Positions 52,430-60,077 of a DNA stretch of 64,000 nucleotides are shown piece by piece. The stretch is from an uncultured Tateyamaria sp. (GTDB taxonomy: Bacteria; Pseudomonadota; Alphaproteobacteria; Rhodobacterales; Rhodobacteraceae). Position 1 is the stretch's first letter. Every line of letters starts with the position of its first letter. The DNA is taken from NCBI GenBank assembly GCA_947501275.1, contig CANMVD010000007.1, positions 49,570-113,569 on the forward strand, read 5' to 3'. Under the pieces are notes generated by a model. The model had not been told where the DNA came from and ran no database searches. It saw only the letters and a program-made list of their open reading frames with translations. Made by a program: the position numbers and the translations under genes.

Positions 52430-53566
52430 TTATTCCAGCTCTTGTGCCGCGATGGCGCGGTGGATTTCGCGGCGCACAAGTTTGCGCACATTGCGCGTGA
52501 TCCGCTCGCCCAGAGCACCCTGAAGTTCTTGGCGCACAATATCTGCCACCAGATCACGCAACGTATCTTCGTCCAACACATCCTCTTCGCCAGGAAAAAG
52601 CTGCGCTGACTGTTCGGGTTTGGGCGTCTCGCCAGCCTCTTCGGACGTTTGTGCGGCTGCCATAAACGGTTCGACATTCTCTGCCGTATTTGTCGCCAGA
52701 AGTTCGGCTTCGATGTCATCATCTGGTGCCACATAAGCATCCAGCGATTCCGGCGCGATCACCTCTTCGGCGTCTTCCACTCTGATCGCCTCATTTACTT
52801 CGGGCGCCTCGACACTGTCGGAGACATGGTCGGACATCTGTTCATCGTCGACGTCTTCAAACGCGTCAACGTCATCTTCGGCATCCACCCAATCCATCGT
52901 GGGGGCATCCGTGCCAGCATAAGCATCCGTACCGGCATCATCAGGTTCCCACTGATCGCTACGTCCCGCGATCAATGTTTCAAGTGCCGCAATCTTGGCG
53001 CTGAGGGTCTGAGCGCCATACGCGCTATATGGCGCTGCATCACGGCGAATGACGGTTTCGTCTGCACCATCTTGCGGCTGATCCGAAGCCGCAGGCGCGT
53101 CATCCGCGTCCATGCTCTGTGCATCGGCGTGGTCGTCGGCATCCGCTGGCGCGCCTTGCACCTCAGGCTCGGTAAGAGCCGTCAGCACGACATCGCTGTC
53201 GTCATCACCGTCCTCAAAGGATGCGGCATAGGGCGCTGTTTCGCCGTGTTCCTCTTCCAGAACGGGCTCGGATTCATGTGCGGCCCACGCCGCGTCAACG
53301 CCCGCATCTTCGGGCTCTGCGGCATGATCTTCTTCTGTCTCGTCCATGTGGTCAGAAGATTCGCCATCAAGCGCACCCTCTTCGTCTGACCAGTCATCGC
53401 CTGAGTCCGGTGTTTCATCCGTGACGCGCAACGACGGTGTCAGCACCAAACGGTCATTCGCGGGTTGTTCTTCCGCCTTTTGATCCGCGCGTTTGTCGTC
53501 GGATACAAGTCTGCGGATAGACGACAAAACGTCCTCCACCTCGGTGTTGGTCATGGGATCTGACAT
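52430..53566 (-). CDS. PopZ-like (DUF2497-like) protein with acidic disordered linker
   Basis: A 378-residue, strongly acidic protein with three parts: an N-terminal helix EVEDVLSSIRRLVSDDK (about 8-25), a long low-complexity Asp/Glu/Ala-rich linker (about 30-290) with an amphipathic piece AKIAALETLIAGRS, and a C-terminal helical region DTLRDLVADIVRQELQGAL...RKLVRREIHRAIAAQELE. This is the layout of PopZ, the polar organiser that scaffolds cell poles and anchors parB in Caulobacter. The position after pcm and tolC also fits what I recall for popZ/DUF2497 genes. I infer a PopZ-like polar role; homology is not proven by identity. Confidence 0.65.
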   Translation of the reverse strand: MSDPMTNTEVEDVLSSIRRLVSDDKRADQKAEEQPANDRLVLTPSLRVTDETPDSGDDWSDEEGALDGESSDHMDETEEDHAAEPEDAGVDAAWAAHESEPVLEEEHGETAPYAASFEDGDDDSDVVLTALTEPEVQGAPADADDHADAQSMDADDAPAASDQPQDGADETVIRRDAAPYSAYGAQTLSAKIAALETLIAGRSDQWEPDDAGTDAYAGTDAPTMDWVDAEDDVDAFEDVDDEQMSDHVSDSVEAPEVNEAIRVEDAEEVIAPESLDAYVAPDDDIEAELLATNTAENVEPFMAAAQTSEEAGETPKPEQSAQLFPGEEDVLDEDTLRDLVADIVRQELQGALGERITRNVRKLVRREIHRAIAAQELE

Positions 53567-53642
53567 GTCAATCTTACCACTCTAGCCTCAGCCGCATGTG
53601 TACCATGCCGGATGAGAGTCGCACAACAGGGTGCTGAAAACC

Positions 53643-55070
53643 TTAATCGTTTGGTGTAAGAGACCGAATGATGCGATCCAATTGCTTGCCTTGCTTGGAA
53701 AGCTTGATGGGTCCGTCTTTCACCAGATTATAATAGGCTTCCGGGTCATATATCTGCACAGGAAGGCGCAACCGTTCAGCCGTCAACAGGCCCATAGATT
53801 CTAAAACAGCGTAGGCTGCGATGTATTGATCCGCCTGCGCAGAGATCCGATTGGTTTCCGCATCCAACAGATTTTGCTCCGCATCCAGCACATCAAGGGT
53901 GGTGCGCGCGCCAAGCGTCGCTTCTTCCCGCACGCCCTGAAAAGCCACGCGTGCGGCACGGATCTGGCGTTCAGACGCAGCAAGGCTTGCCCTTGCAGCC
54001 TGCAGATCGGAAATAGCGTTCACAACATCCTGCGCCACGCCATGACGTACATTATGCAAGTTGCCACGGGCCGCGTCACGATTGGCAAGCGCGCCACGTT
54101 CCTGCGAATACAATTGTCCGCCACGATAGATCGGGCCTGTCGCCTCGATGCTGACGGACCCGATAGAAGAGGAATCTGTGCTGCCAAACTCTTCGGTGAC
54201 GCCGAGCGAACCGTTCAGGGAAATTGTTGGTAGCATGTCCTGACCAGCGGCGACCGCAATCAGTTCAGACGCGGCAACCTGCCGTTGGGCCTGCACCAAC
54301 TCAGGGTGGGTACGCACAGCAACCGCCTGCGCCGTTGCAACATTGGTTTCAGTTTTTGGCAAACGCGGCAAGCCCGTCAGACGGCCGGGCGGGCTGCCAA
54401 CGACATTGGTGTATTCCGCCTGCGCTTGGATCAGATCACGCTGAGACGACGCAAGGTTGCTACGCGCTTGAGCGACTGCAGCTTCGGCAAGGGAAACATC
54501 AGTGCGAGTCACTTCACCCACTTCAAATCGATCCTGTGCCGCGCGCAATTCTTCGTTCAAAAGACGCAGGTTGTTGCGGCTCAAGGCGACAAATTCCTGC
54601 TGGCGGATCACATTGAAATAGGCGCCGGCCGCCTGAAGCAGAACCAGTTGCTCTATGTTCAGCAATTGCGCCCGCGTAGCAAGAACAGTCTCTTTGCTGG
54701 CCTCGACGCGAGACCGGTCTGCCCCTCCGTCATAGATCTGAAGCGACGCGGCAATGCCCAGTGAGACAGACGTTTGCCCGATATCGACCAAGCGCCCTCC
54801 GCTCGCTCCGGAGCGAGAATCACCAAATTGGCGGGTGACGTCACCGCTCCAGTTGATGATGGGTTTGAGGAGGGACGCGGCCGTGACCACATCTTCGTCA
54901 GCGGCACGCAGCAAAGCGCGGTTCTGATCCAGCAACCCGCTGTGATTATAAGCTCCGACAAGGGCATCGCCCAGTGACGACGCGTGGGCACTGGCAGCCG
55001 CGAGGCTTGCAACCAAAGATACGCTTGCCATTAGCTTGCGTGCAATTGTCGTCACTGTTCGTCCTGTCAT
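53643..55070 (-). CDS. tolC: TolC family outer membrane channel protein
   Basis: A 475-residue protein with an N-terminal signal peptide (RKLMASVSLVASLAAASAHA). Two repeats of the TolC fold are visible, each with the coiled-coil alpha-hairpin (LNEELRAAQDRFEVGEVTRTDVSLAEAAVAQARSNL; VRHGVAQDVVNAISDLQAARASL) and beta-barrel strands (SVSIEATGPIYRGGQL). It forms the trimeric outer membrane exit duct for type I secretion and RND/ABC efflux. It follows the pcm gene (47 bp). Confidence 0.88.
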   Translation of the reverse strand: MTGRTVTTIARKLMASVSLVASLAAASAHASSLGDALVGAYNHSGLLDQNRALLRAADEDVVTAASLLKPIINWSGDVTRQFGDSRSGASGGRLVDIGQTSVSLGIAASLQIYDGGADRSRVEASKETVLATRAQLLNIEQLVLLQAAGAYFNVIRQQEFVALSRNNLRLLNEELRAAQDRFEVGEVTRTDVSLAEAAVAQARSNLASSQRDLIQAQAEYTNVVGSPPGRLTGLPRLPKTETNVATAQAVAVRTHPELVQAQRQVAASELIAVAAGQDMLPTISLNGSLGVTEEFGSTDSSSIGSVSIEATGPIYRGGQLYSQERGALANRDAARGNLHNVRHGVAQDVVNAISDLQAARASLAASERQIRAARVAFQGVREEATLGARTTLDVLDAEQNLLDAETNRISAQADQYIAAYAVLESMGLLTAERLRLPVQIYDPEAYYNLVKDGPIKLSKQGKQLDRIIRSLTPND

Positions 55071-55117
55071 CAGCCCTGCCCTACATCCATGTCGTTTCCT
55101 GCACAGCGATTTGGCGC

Positions 55118-55771
55118 CTACAGCTGAAACTTGTCGTGTCTTTCAAATCCGTTCATGACCGGAGCACCCGCGTTGAACGCCCTGCGCCAAGACATGCGAT
55201 TGTCCAGCATATATCCGATGCGCACTTCACCCAAGGCGCCGTCGACAAACAGCGCCGCAATGCGCCCGCCGTCTTTCAGTTGCGTCAAGATCGCTTCCGG
55301 GATGTGGCTGACGCCACCTTGCAAAACGATCACGTCATAGGGTCCGTGCTCTGCTGCGCCCTCTCCGAGAGGCCCAACATGCGTGATCACATTATCGGCG
55401 CCGGCATCCATCAGGGCTGTCTGTGCGTCGGCGGCCAGCGCTTCGTCTTCTTCCAAAGCTACAACCGCCTGGGCCATGCGGGCAATCACCGCCGATGAAT
55501 ACCCGTAGCCCGAGCCGATATCGAGCACCAACTCATCAGGGGCCACATCCAAGGCATCCAACATTTTGGCCAACGTGCGTGGTTCCAGCATCACGCGACG
55601 CCCGCCCAGATCAAGGTTTTCACCCATATAGGCAGCTTCACGCAACGTTGAGGGCACAAAGTCCTCGCGCTTGATGCTCAACATCGCGTCAATAATCGGA
55701 AATTTGGTTACATCCGACGGCCTGACTTGCGTGTCGACCATTATCGTGCGGCGGGCGGTGAAGTCTGTCAT
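55118..55771 (-). CDS. pcm: Protein-L-isoaspartate O-methyltransferase-type protein
   Basis: A 217-residue SAM-dependent methyltransferase. Motif I is VLDIGSGYGYSSAVIARMA (about 85-103), preceded by the PCMT N-terminus (DTQVRPSDVTKFPIIDAML, REDFVPSTLREAAYMGEN). It would repair isoaspartyl residues in damaged proteins. Compared with standard Pcm, the SAM motif is kept but the usual isoAsp-binding SVS-type segment is not obvious, so specificity is uncertain. It is the first gene of the pcm-tolC-popZ-like-hydrolase series. Confidence 0.8.
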   Translation of the reverse strand: MTDFTARRTIMVDTQVRPSDVTKFPIIDAMLSIKREDFVPSTLREAAYMGENLDLGGRRVMLEPRTLAKMLDALDVAPDELVLDIGSGYGYSSAVIARMAQAVVALEEDEALAADAQTALMDAGADNVITHVGPLGEGAAEHGPYDVIVLQGGVSHIPEAILTQLKDGGRIAALFVDGALGEVRIGYMLDNRMSWRRAFNAGAPVMNGFERHDKFQL

Positions 55772-55926
55772 TGCAACTAAACTCGTTCGTTCAGAATCCT
55801 TGTGTACCCATGTGCCATAGAATTAGAAACTGAGCAACGTGGCAAAAGGCTCTAACACCATCTCAACACAGCCCGCCCCTTGCGCGTGGTCAAAGGATAA
55901 GCTATCGCCAACCCCGCACCATAGCA

Positions 55927-56000
55927 GGCGAGTTGGCGGAGTGGTGACGCAGCGGATTGCAAATCCGTATACACCGGTTCGATTCCGGTACTCGCCTCCA
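55927..56000 (+). tRNA. tRNA-Cys (anticodon GCA), probable island attachment site
   Basis: GGCGAGT at the 5' end pairs with ACTCGCC, followed by discriminator T and an encoded CCA. The anticodon arm GCGGA-TTGCAAA-TCCGT places GCA in the loop, and the T arm carries GGTTCGATTCC. An integrase gene begins to end 31 bp beyond its 3' end, so the 3' half of this tRNA is the likely attB/attL core of the element that follows. Confidence 0.93.
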
Positions 56001-56030
56001 ATAAAATCAATGAGTTATGAATTTCTGCTG

Positions 56031-57098
56031 TCATGGGGTATCACCTCTAGTATCAGTTTCTTGCTTTGTGCTCGTTTCGTTCAATAGCTGCTCCCATAGC
56101 ATTCTTTTCTCTGCAGCGGTTTTGGCGCGCATAATCTGACGTGCAAAACCCGCATATTTGATCACCATTTTCTTAGTTTTGTGACCGCTGTAACTCATGA
56201 TCTCGTCATCATCACAACCTGCCCAAGCCAGCTCCATAACACCGCGATAGCGCATGGCATGTAAATCATGCGCCAAAACGCCGAGGCGCTTGCGCTCAGC
56301 GCGCATAACGCGAGCGATCTTGTGATAACTCATGGGTGAACCGTCTTCGTTGGCCAATATTGGACGATCTGGCTTAGCTTTTTCGCCAAGTGCAGCTTTC
56401 AAAGCATCAAGTTGAGCAATAAGATTTGGTGTACAGGGAAGTTGAAGTTCCACTCCCGTTTTATTCTGGGTCAAATCGAGGTTCTTGTCTTTATAGTGTA
56501 ACCAAGTGAAACCGTTTAAGTCTCCTGGTCGTTGGACAGTACCCACCCCGAGCTCAAAAATGAGCATTGGCAATTCACTTGCGTTGTTTCGCCAAGTCTC
56601 GACGGCCACATCTGTCCACGGAATGTGTGGTTTTTTCCTGTCGTCAGGAACTCGCAAGCGTTCGATTCCTGCGGCTGGGTTTTCGTGAAGCCAACCTTTT
56701 CGCCTCGCTAATTTCGCCAGCAACGTTACCGCTACAGGAATGTAGTTTGCGAAATTGACTCGGTGGGCATTCTTGTCCATCGCATTATAGATGTCGGCTG
56801 CCGTGAGCCTTGCAACGTCTCGCTGGCCAATTTTTTTATCCAGGTAAATGAAGGACTTCTCCAAGTCCTCTCGGTAACGCTGCTCATAACCTGCCCATTT
56901 GTCCGTCTTTCGAAATTCTTCGATCAGTACGGACCAAGACCGCTTCGACACATGGCGTTTGCCGCGCAGTATTTCCCAATACTCGTCGTCGAACGCTTGT
57001 GTGCCTGCATCCGCGTGAATTCGGTAGTACTGCCCGCCTTTGCGAACATACCAACGGCCACTTGGGTGTTGCCAAAGGTACTTCTTTCGGCTCACCAA
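56031..57098 (-). CDS. Tyrosine recombinase/integrase
   Basis: A 355-residue phage-type integrase with an N-terminal arm-binding segment, a SAM-like core-binding domain (about 55-145) and a catalytic domain (about 155-345). The catalytic residues can be picked out: Arg190 in GTVQRPGDL, His280 and Arg283 in HAMRYRG, His306 in YSGHKTKK, and the nucleophile Tyr315 in IKYAGFARQ. Its 3' end lies 31 bp from tRNA-Cys, so that tRNA is the probable attachment site. Its start overlaps the end of the upstream 68-residue gene by 7 nt. Confidence 0.9.
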   Translation of the reverse strand: MVSRKKYLWQHPSGRWYVRKGGQYYRIHADAGTQAFDDEYWEILRGKRHVSKRSWSVLIEEFRKTDKWAGYEQRYREDLEKSFIYLDKKIGQRDVARLTAADIYNAMDKNAHRVNFANYIPVAVTLLAKLARRKGWLHENPAAGIERLRVPDDRKKPHIPWTDVAVETWRNNASELPMLIFELGVGTVQRPGDLNGFTWLHYKDKNLDLTQNKTGVELQLPCTPNLIAQLDALKAALGEKAKPDRPILANEDGSPMSYHKIARVMRAERKRLGVLAHDLHAMRYRGVMELAWAGCDDDEIMSYSGHKTKKMVIKYAGFARQIMRAKTAAEKRMLWEQLLNETSTKQETDTRGDTP

Positions 57099-57298
57099 GA
57101 AATCTCCTCGTGTCCGTCAACGAGCTCACCAGATACAATCAACTCCAGGAGCTTGGTGTCCCACCGCTTCTCTCCAGCGATAATCCTGGCATCTGGCAAA
57201 TGACCAGATTCAACGCCTGCTCTGAATTCAGGAACGGACATGTCGAGTAGTTGAGCTGCCGTACTTTCCTTAGCCGCGAGTGGAACATACCGTGCCAT
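57092..57298 (-). CDS. Small protein next to integrase, putative excisionase-like
   Basis: A 68-residue protein (MARYVPLAAKESTAAQLLDMSVPEFRAGVESGHLPDARI) whose TAAQLLDMSVPEFRAGVESG looks like a winged-helix/AlpA-type first helix, so it may bind DNA. It overlaps the integrase start by 7 nt, so the two genes are translationally coupled, as expected of an excisionase or recombination directionality factor. No firm family match. Confidence 0.55.
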   Translation of the reverse strand: MARYVPLAAKESTAAQLLDMSVPEFRAGVESGHLPDARIIAGEKRWDTKLLELIVSGELVDGHEEISW

Positions 57299-57307
57299 AC
57301 TATACCC

Positions 57308-57520
57308 TCAGCGCTTTTCCGGCGTGTCCCGCAGCGGTTCGACCGTGTTCGCGGTGAGGTATTCTTCCATCGCGCCAACCGGTAACAGATAAAGCCCACC
57401 GACTTTGATGTGTTTAACCTCTTTGCTTCGGATCAACCGACGCACACGGGCTAACGGCCAACCTAAGCGAAGAGCAACCTCGGCTGGGCTTTCGTACTCT
57501 TGGTTGCGCGCTGTCTCCAT
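57308..57520 (-). CDS. Helix-turn-helix (MerR/AlpA-type) DNA-binding protein
   Basis: The track starts at 57568, but ATG 57520 (METARNQEYESP), preceded by GGGAG, is better; 70 residues. The pattern ESPAEVALRLGWPLARVRRLIRSKEVKHIKVGGLYLLPVGAMEEYL is a typical excisionase-family helix-turn-helix with a KVGGxxxxP wing. It is the first gene of the leftward set (HTH, small protein, integrase). It may direct excision or regulate the integrase. It is divergent from the repressor across an operator-containing 121-bp gap. Confidence 0.7.
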   Translation of the reverse strand: METARNQEYESPAEVALRLGWPLARVRRLIRSKEVKHIKVGGLYLLPVGAMEEYLTANTVEPLRDTPEKR

Positions 57521-57553
57521 TTGGGCACTCCCTGCAACTGTTGGCTCACGAGA

Positions 57554-57567
57554 TGTATCCGAGTACA
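57554..57567. promoter_or_regulatory. Second candidate repressor site (weaker)
   Basis: TGTA-N6-TACA shares the TGTATC half-site and TACAA with the perfect palindrome about 46 bp away, consistent with a second operator in the same divergent promoter region. Confidence 0.35.
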
Positions 57568-57596
57568 ATCAACACGAATCTAAACATCTGAGTTAT

Positions 57597-57616
57597 TTGT
57601 ATCCTATAAGATACAA
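57597..57616. promoter_or_regulatory. Candidate repressor operator, TTGTATC-N6-GATACAA
   Basis: TTGTATC and GATACAA form a perfect palindrome with a six-base AT-rich centre, 26 bp before the phage-type repressor ATG and opposite the HTH/integrase genes. The position and symmetry fit the binding site of the HTH protein at 57642. Confidence 0.6.
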
Positions 57617-57641
57617 TGTGTAAACTAGGTAAACAAAAAGT

Positions 57642-58064
57642 ATGAACAGCATCGGCGAACGCATCGAAGTGGTCAGAAACAAAAGCGGTCTTTCACAAGA
57701 AGCGTTTGCAGAAACTTTGGGTATAAGCCGCAACTCATATTTCAAGTACATCCGAGGGCACCGAGCCATCCCATCTGATGTGTTTTCCGCGATCCTTGAG
57801 AAGTACGGCACTCACCCAGCATGGCTCCATGAGGGTGACGAGGGCCTTACGAACCGCACAACATCCCTTCTCGATGAGATGAAGCACATACTTCAAGCAG
57901 TTGACAATCGCGCTGAGGAACGGGGCCTTGCCATCGATTTTGATAAAAGATGGCTGATAGCCTGCCGGATTTGCGTTGAGCGCGTCATGGCTGCGAAGCA
58001 AAGCGAAGATGTGCCAGAGGTCGCCGTTGCTGAAATCGACAATTGGCTGGAGGTGGCACAATGA
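57642..58064 (+). CDS. Phage-type HTH repressor
   Basis: A 140-residue protein. An HTH_3 domain occupies about residues 5-65 (RIEVVRNKSGLSQEAFAETLGISRNSYFKYIRG). The C-terminal part (LLDEMKHILQAVDNRAEERGL) is helical and probably a dimerisation region, without a LexA-type peptidase. It is divergent from the excisionase-like and integrase genes with a palindromic operator between them, so it is the likely lysogeny-type switch of the element. Its stop overlaps the next gene by 4 nt (ATGA). Confidence 0.8.
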   Translation: MNSIGERIEVVRNKSGLSQEAFAETLGISRNSYFKYIRGHRAIPSDVFSAILEKYGTHPAWLHEGDEGLTNRTTSLLDEMKHILQAVDNRAEERGLAIDFDKRWLIACRICVERVMAAKQSEDVPEVAVAEIDNWLEVAQ

Positions 58065-58402
58065 AAAGCCCGCTCCAAATCCCACCGGGGCTCTCCGACG
58101 AAGAAATCGACCAGCTCATGGATCCGCTCCTGTCGATCGAGGAACGTCAGTCGGCGTGGTGCGAGAAACCTTTAAGCGTTCAAGCACGGAAGGTGCAGGA
58201 GCGTTGGAAAGGCGCGCTGCGCGGGCCGTTCCAACTCGGCCTTGCCTCATGTGGAATGGCGATCATCGCGCTGACCGTTGCAACCTTTTCAGACACTTGG
58301 CGGCTGGCTGGCATCACGGCCTTCCTGCTTTGGTACCCCATGATGTTTTACGTCCTGCGTGAAATGCATCGCCTAAGCCGGTTGCGCGTTAACGAGATTT
58401 GA
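58061..58402 (+). CDS. Small two-helix membrane protein, overlapping the repressor
   Basis: ATG 58061 sits in ATGA with the repressor stop, giving 113 residues. The N-terminal half is acidic and soluble (SPLQIPPGLSDEEIDQLMDPLLSIEERQSAWCEKPL), followed by two membrane helices (LASCGMAIIALTVATFS and LAGITAFLLWYPMMFYVL) and a basic end. No family recognised. It is co-translated with the repressor and lies 40 bp before the type III mod gene, so it may belong to the defence operon. Confidence 0.65.
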   Translation: MKSPLQIPPGLSDEEIDQLMDPLLSIEERQSAWCEKPLSVQARKVQERWKGALRGPFQLGLASCGMAIIALTVATFSDTWRLAGITAFLLWYPMMFYVLREMHRLSRLRVNEI

Positions 58403-58442
58403 GACCGACGCATTTTGCGCCCAATAAGAAAGACAAGAGCAG

Positions 58443-60077
58443 ATGCCCACCCTACGCTGGTTGACCAGAGATGACGATGTAAGAGCCGCCGAGAAGGTAC
58501 CTTACCGCCTTTTAGAGGAAGTGCCGAAACTGGGTTATGGCGACCGGGACGCAGGCAATATGCTGATCCAGGGCGATAACCTGGAGGCATTGAAGGCCCT
58601 GCTGCCCTACTACGCGGGCCAGGTGAAGTGCGTCTATATAGACCCGCCATTCAACACCGGCCAAGCATTCGAACACTATGACGACAACCTGGAGCACTCA
58701 ATCTGGCTCGGGATGATGGTTCCCCGAATGCAGCTTGTTCATGAACTCTTAGCGCCGGGTGGGACAGTGGCTGTCCATCTTGATGACGAAGAGCTCGCCT
58801 ATTTTATTGTGATAATGGACGAGATTTTTGGGCGCGCGAACAGGGTGAACTTAGCGACTTTCGTTCAAGGAGCTGCAGTTGGACATAAATCAATCAACCC
58901 AGGCCTGGTTACCGTCACAAACTACGTTCTTATGTACGCTAAGGACAAATCTGAGGCATGGGCCCCTTATCGCGTCTTTAAAGGAAGGGAACGCGACAAA
59001 CGATATTCATCGTTCATCGAGAACTATGACGAGCCGTATAAAGGCTGGAAGCTGGTCCCACTAACCAGAGCCTTTGCGGCCAGTAACGAGATGAAAGTAA
59101 CTGAGCATAAAAAGACACTCGGGGATGAGTATGAGAATGCGCTAAACGAGTTTGTCATTGAGAACTCGCACCGCGTTGTACAGCCCGTTTCTCCTGACTA
59201 CAATGCCGTCGGTCAGGAAACCCGCGACATGATCGGCTTGTCATTGCAGGAACCAGATCGCCTTTTCCTACAAGAGCGGGAAAATCACCCCGATATCTAC
59301 CTTCAGAACGGCAAGCGATGGCTATTTTATCGTGGAAAACTCAAAGAAATCGACGGTCAGCTCATTGCTGGAGAGCCGTTGACCAATCTTTGGGACGACC
59401 TTCGGTCGAACAACCTGCACAACGAAGGACAAGTCAAATTCCCAAAGAGCAAGAAGCCTGAAGCGCTCGTCAAGCGTGTGTTTGAGCTCTTTTCCGAACC
59501 AGGGGACCTTGTGCTGGATAGCTTTCTTGGATCAGGAACGACTGCCGCTGTGGCACACAAAATGAACCGGAAATGGATTGGAATCGAGCGAGGCGACCAC
59601 GCTGTAACGCACTGTGCGCCGCGTCTACAAAAGGTTATCGATGGGGAGATCGGCGGCATCTCTAAGGCCGTCAAATGGCAAGGCGGCGGCGGCTTCCGAT
59701 TCTACCGGCTTGGCCCGCCCGTGTTCGACGAAAATGGCTCTATCCAGCCCGATATCCGCTTCCCCGTGCTGGCCGCGCACATCTGGTTTGCCGAAACCGG
59801 CATGCCATGGTCCGAACCCGATAGGCTGACACCCTTTATTGGCAGTGACGACGGTCACGGCTATGCGCTGCTCTACAACGGCATTCTCGGCGACAAATCG
59901 GTCAGCGGCGGCAACGTACTGACCCGCAAGACACTTGCTGTGATCCGCGCGGCGCAGGGCGATTTCATCGGCCCACTCACCGTTTATGGCGAGCGCACCG
60001 CGCTGTCAGAGGCGACACTGAAGGCCGAACGGATAGAATTCAAACAAACCCCTTATGATGTGAAGGCACGCAAATGA
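58443..60077 (+). CDS. mod: Type III restriction-modification methyltransferase (Mod)
   Basis: A 544-residue N6-adenine (or N4-cytosine) methyltransferase of the beta class: motif IV DPPFNTG (residues 67-73) precedes motif I FLGSGTT (361-367). The intervening region (about 130-340) is the likely target-recognition part. The C-terminal ~150 residues form an accessory domain. It methylates the recognition sequence and provides specificity to Res. Its stop overlaps the res start (ATGA). Compared with neighbouring core genes, its AT content is higher in the middle, typical of acquired R-M genes. Confidence 0.9.
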   Translation: MPTLRWLTRDDDVRAAEKVPYRLLEEVPKLGYGDRDAGNMLIQGDNLEALKALLPYYAGQVKCVYIDPPFNTGQAFEHYDDNLEHSIWLGMMVPRMQLVHELLAPGGTVAVHLDDEELAYFIVIMDEIFGRANRVNLATFVQGAAVGHKSINPGLVTVTNYVLMYAKDKSEAWAPYRVFKGRERDKRYSSFIENYDEPYKGWKLVPLTRAFAASNEMKVTEHKKTLGDEYENALNEFVIENSHRVVQPVSPDYNAVGQETRDMIGLSLQEPDRLFLQERENHPDIYLQNGKRWLFYRGKLKEIDGQLIAGEPLTNLWDDLRSNNLHNEGQVKFPKSKKPEALVKRVFELFSEPGDLVLDSFLGSGTTAAVAHKMNRKWIGIERGDHAVTHCAPRLQKVIDGEIGGISKAVKWQGGGGFRFYRLGPPVFDENGSIQPDIRFPVLAAHIWFAETGMPWSEPDRLTPFIGSDDGHGYALLYNGILGDKSVSGGNVLTRKTLAVIRAAQGDFIGPLTVYGERTALSEATLKAERIEFKQTPYDVKARK

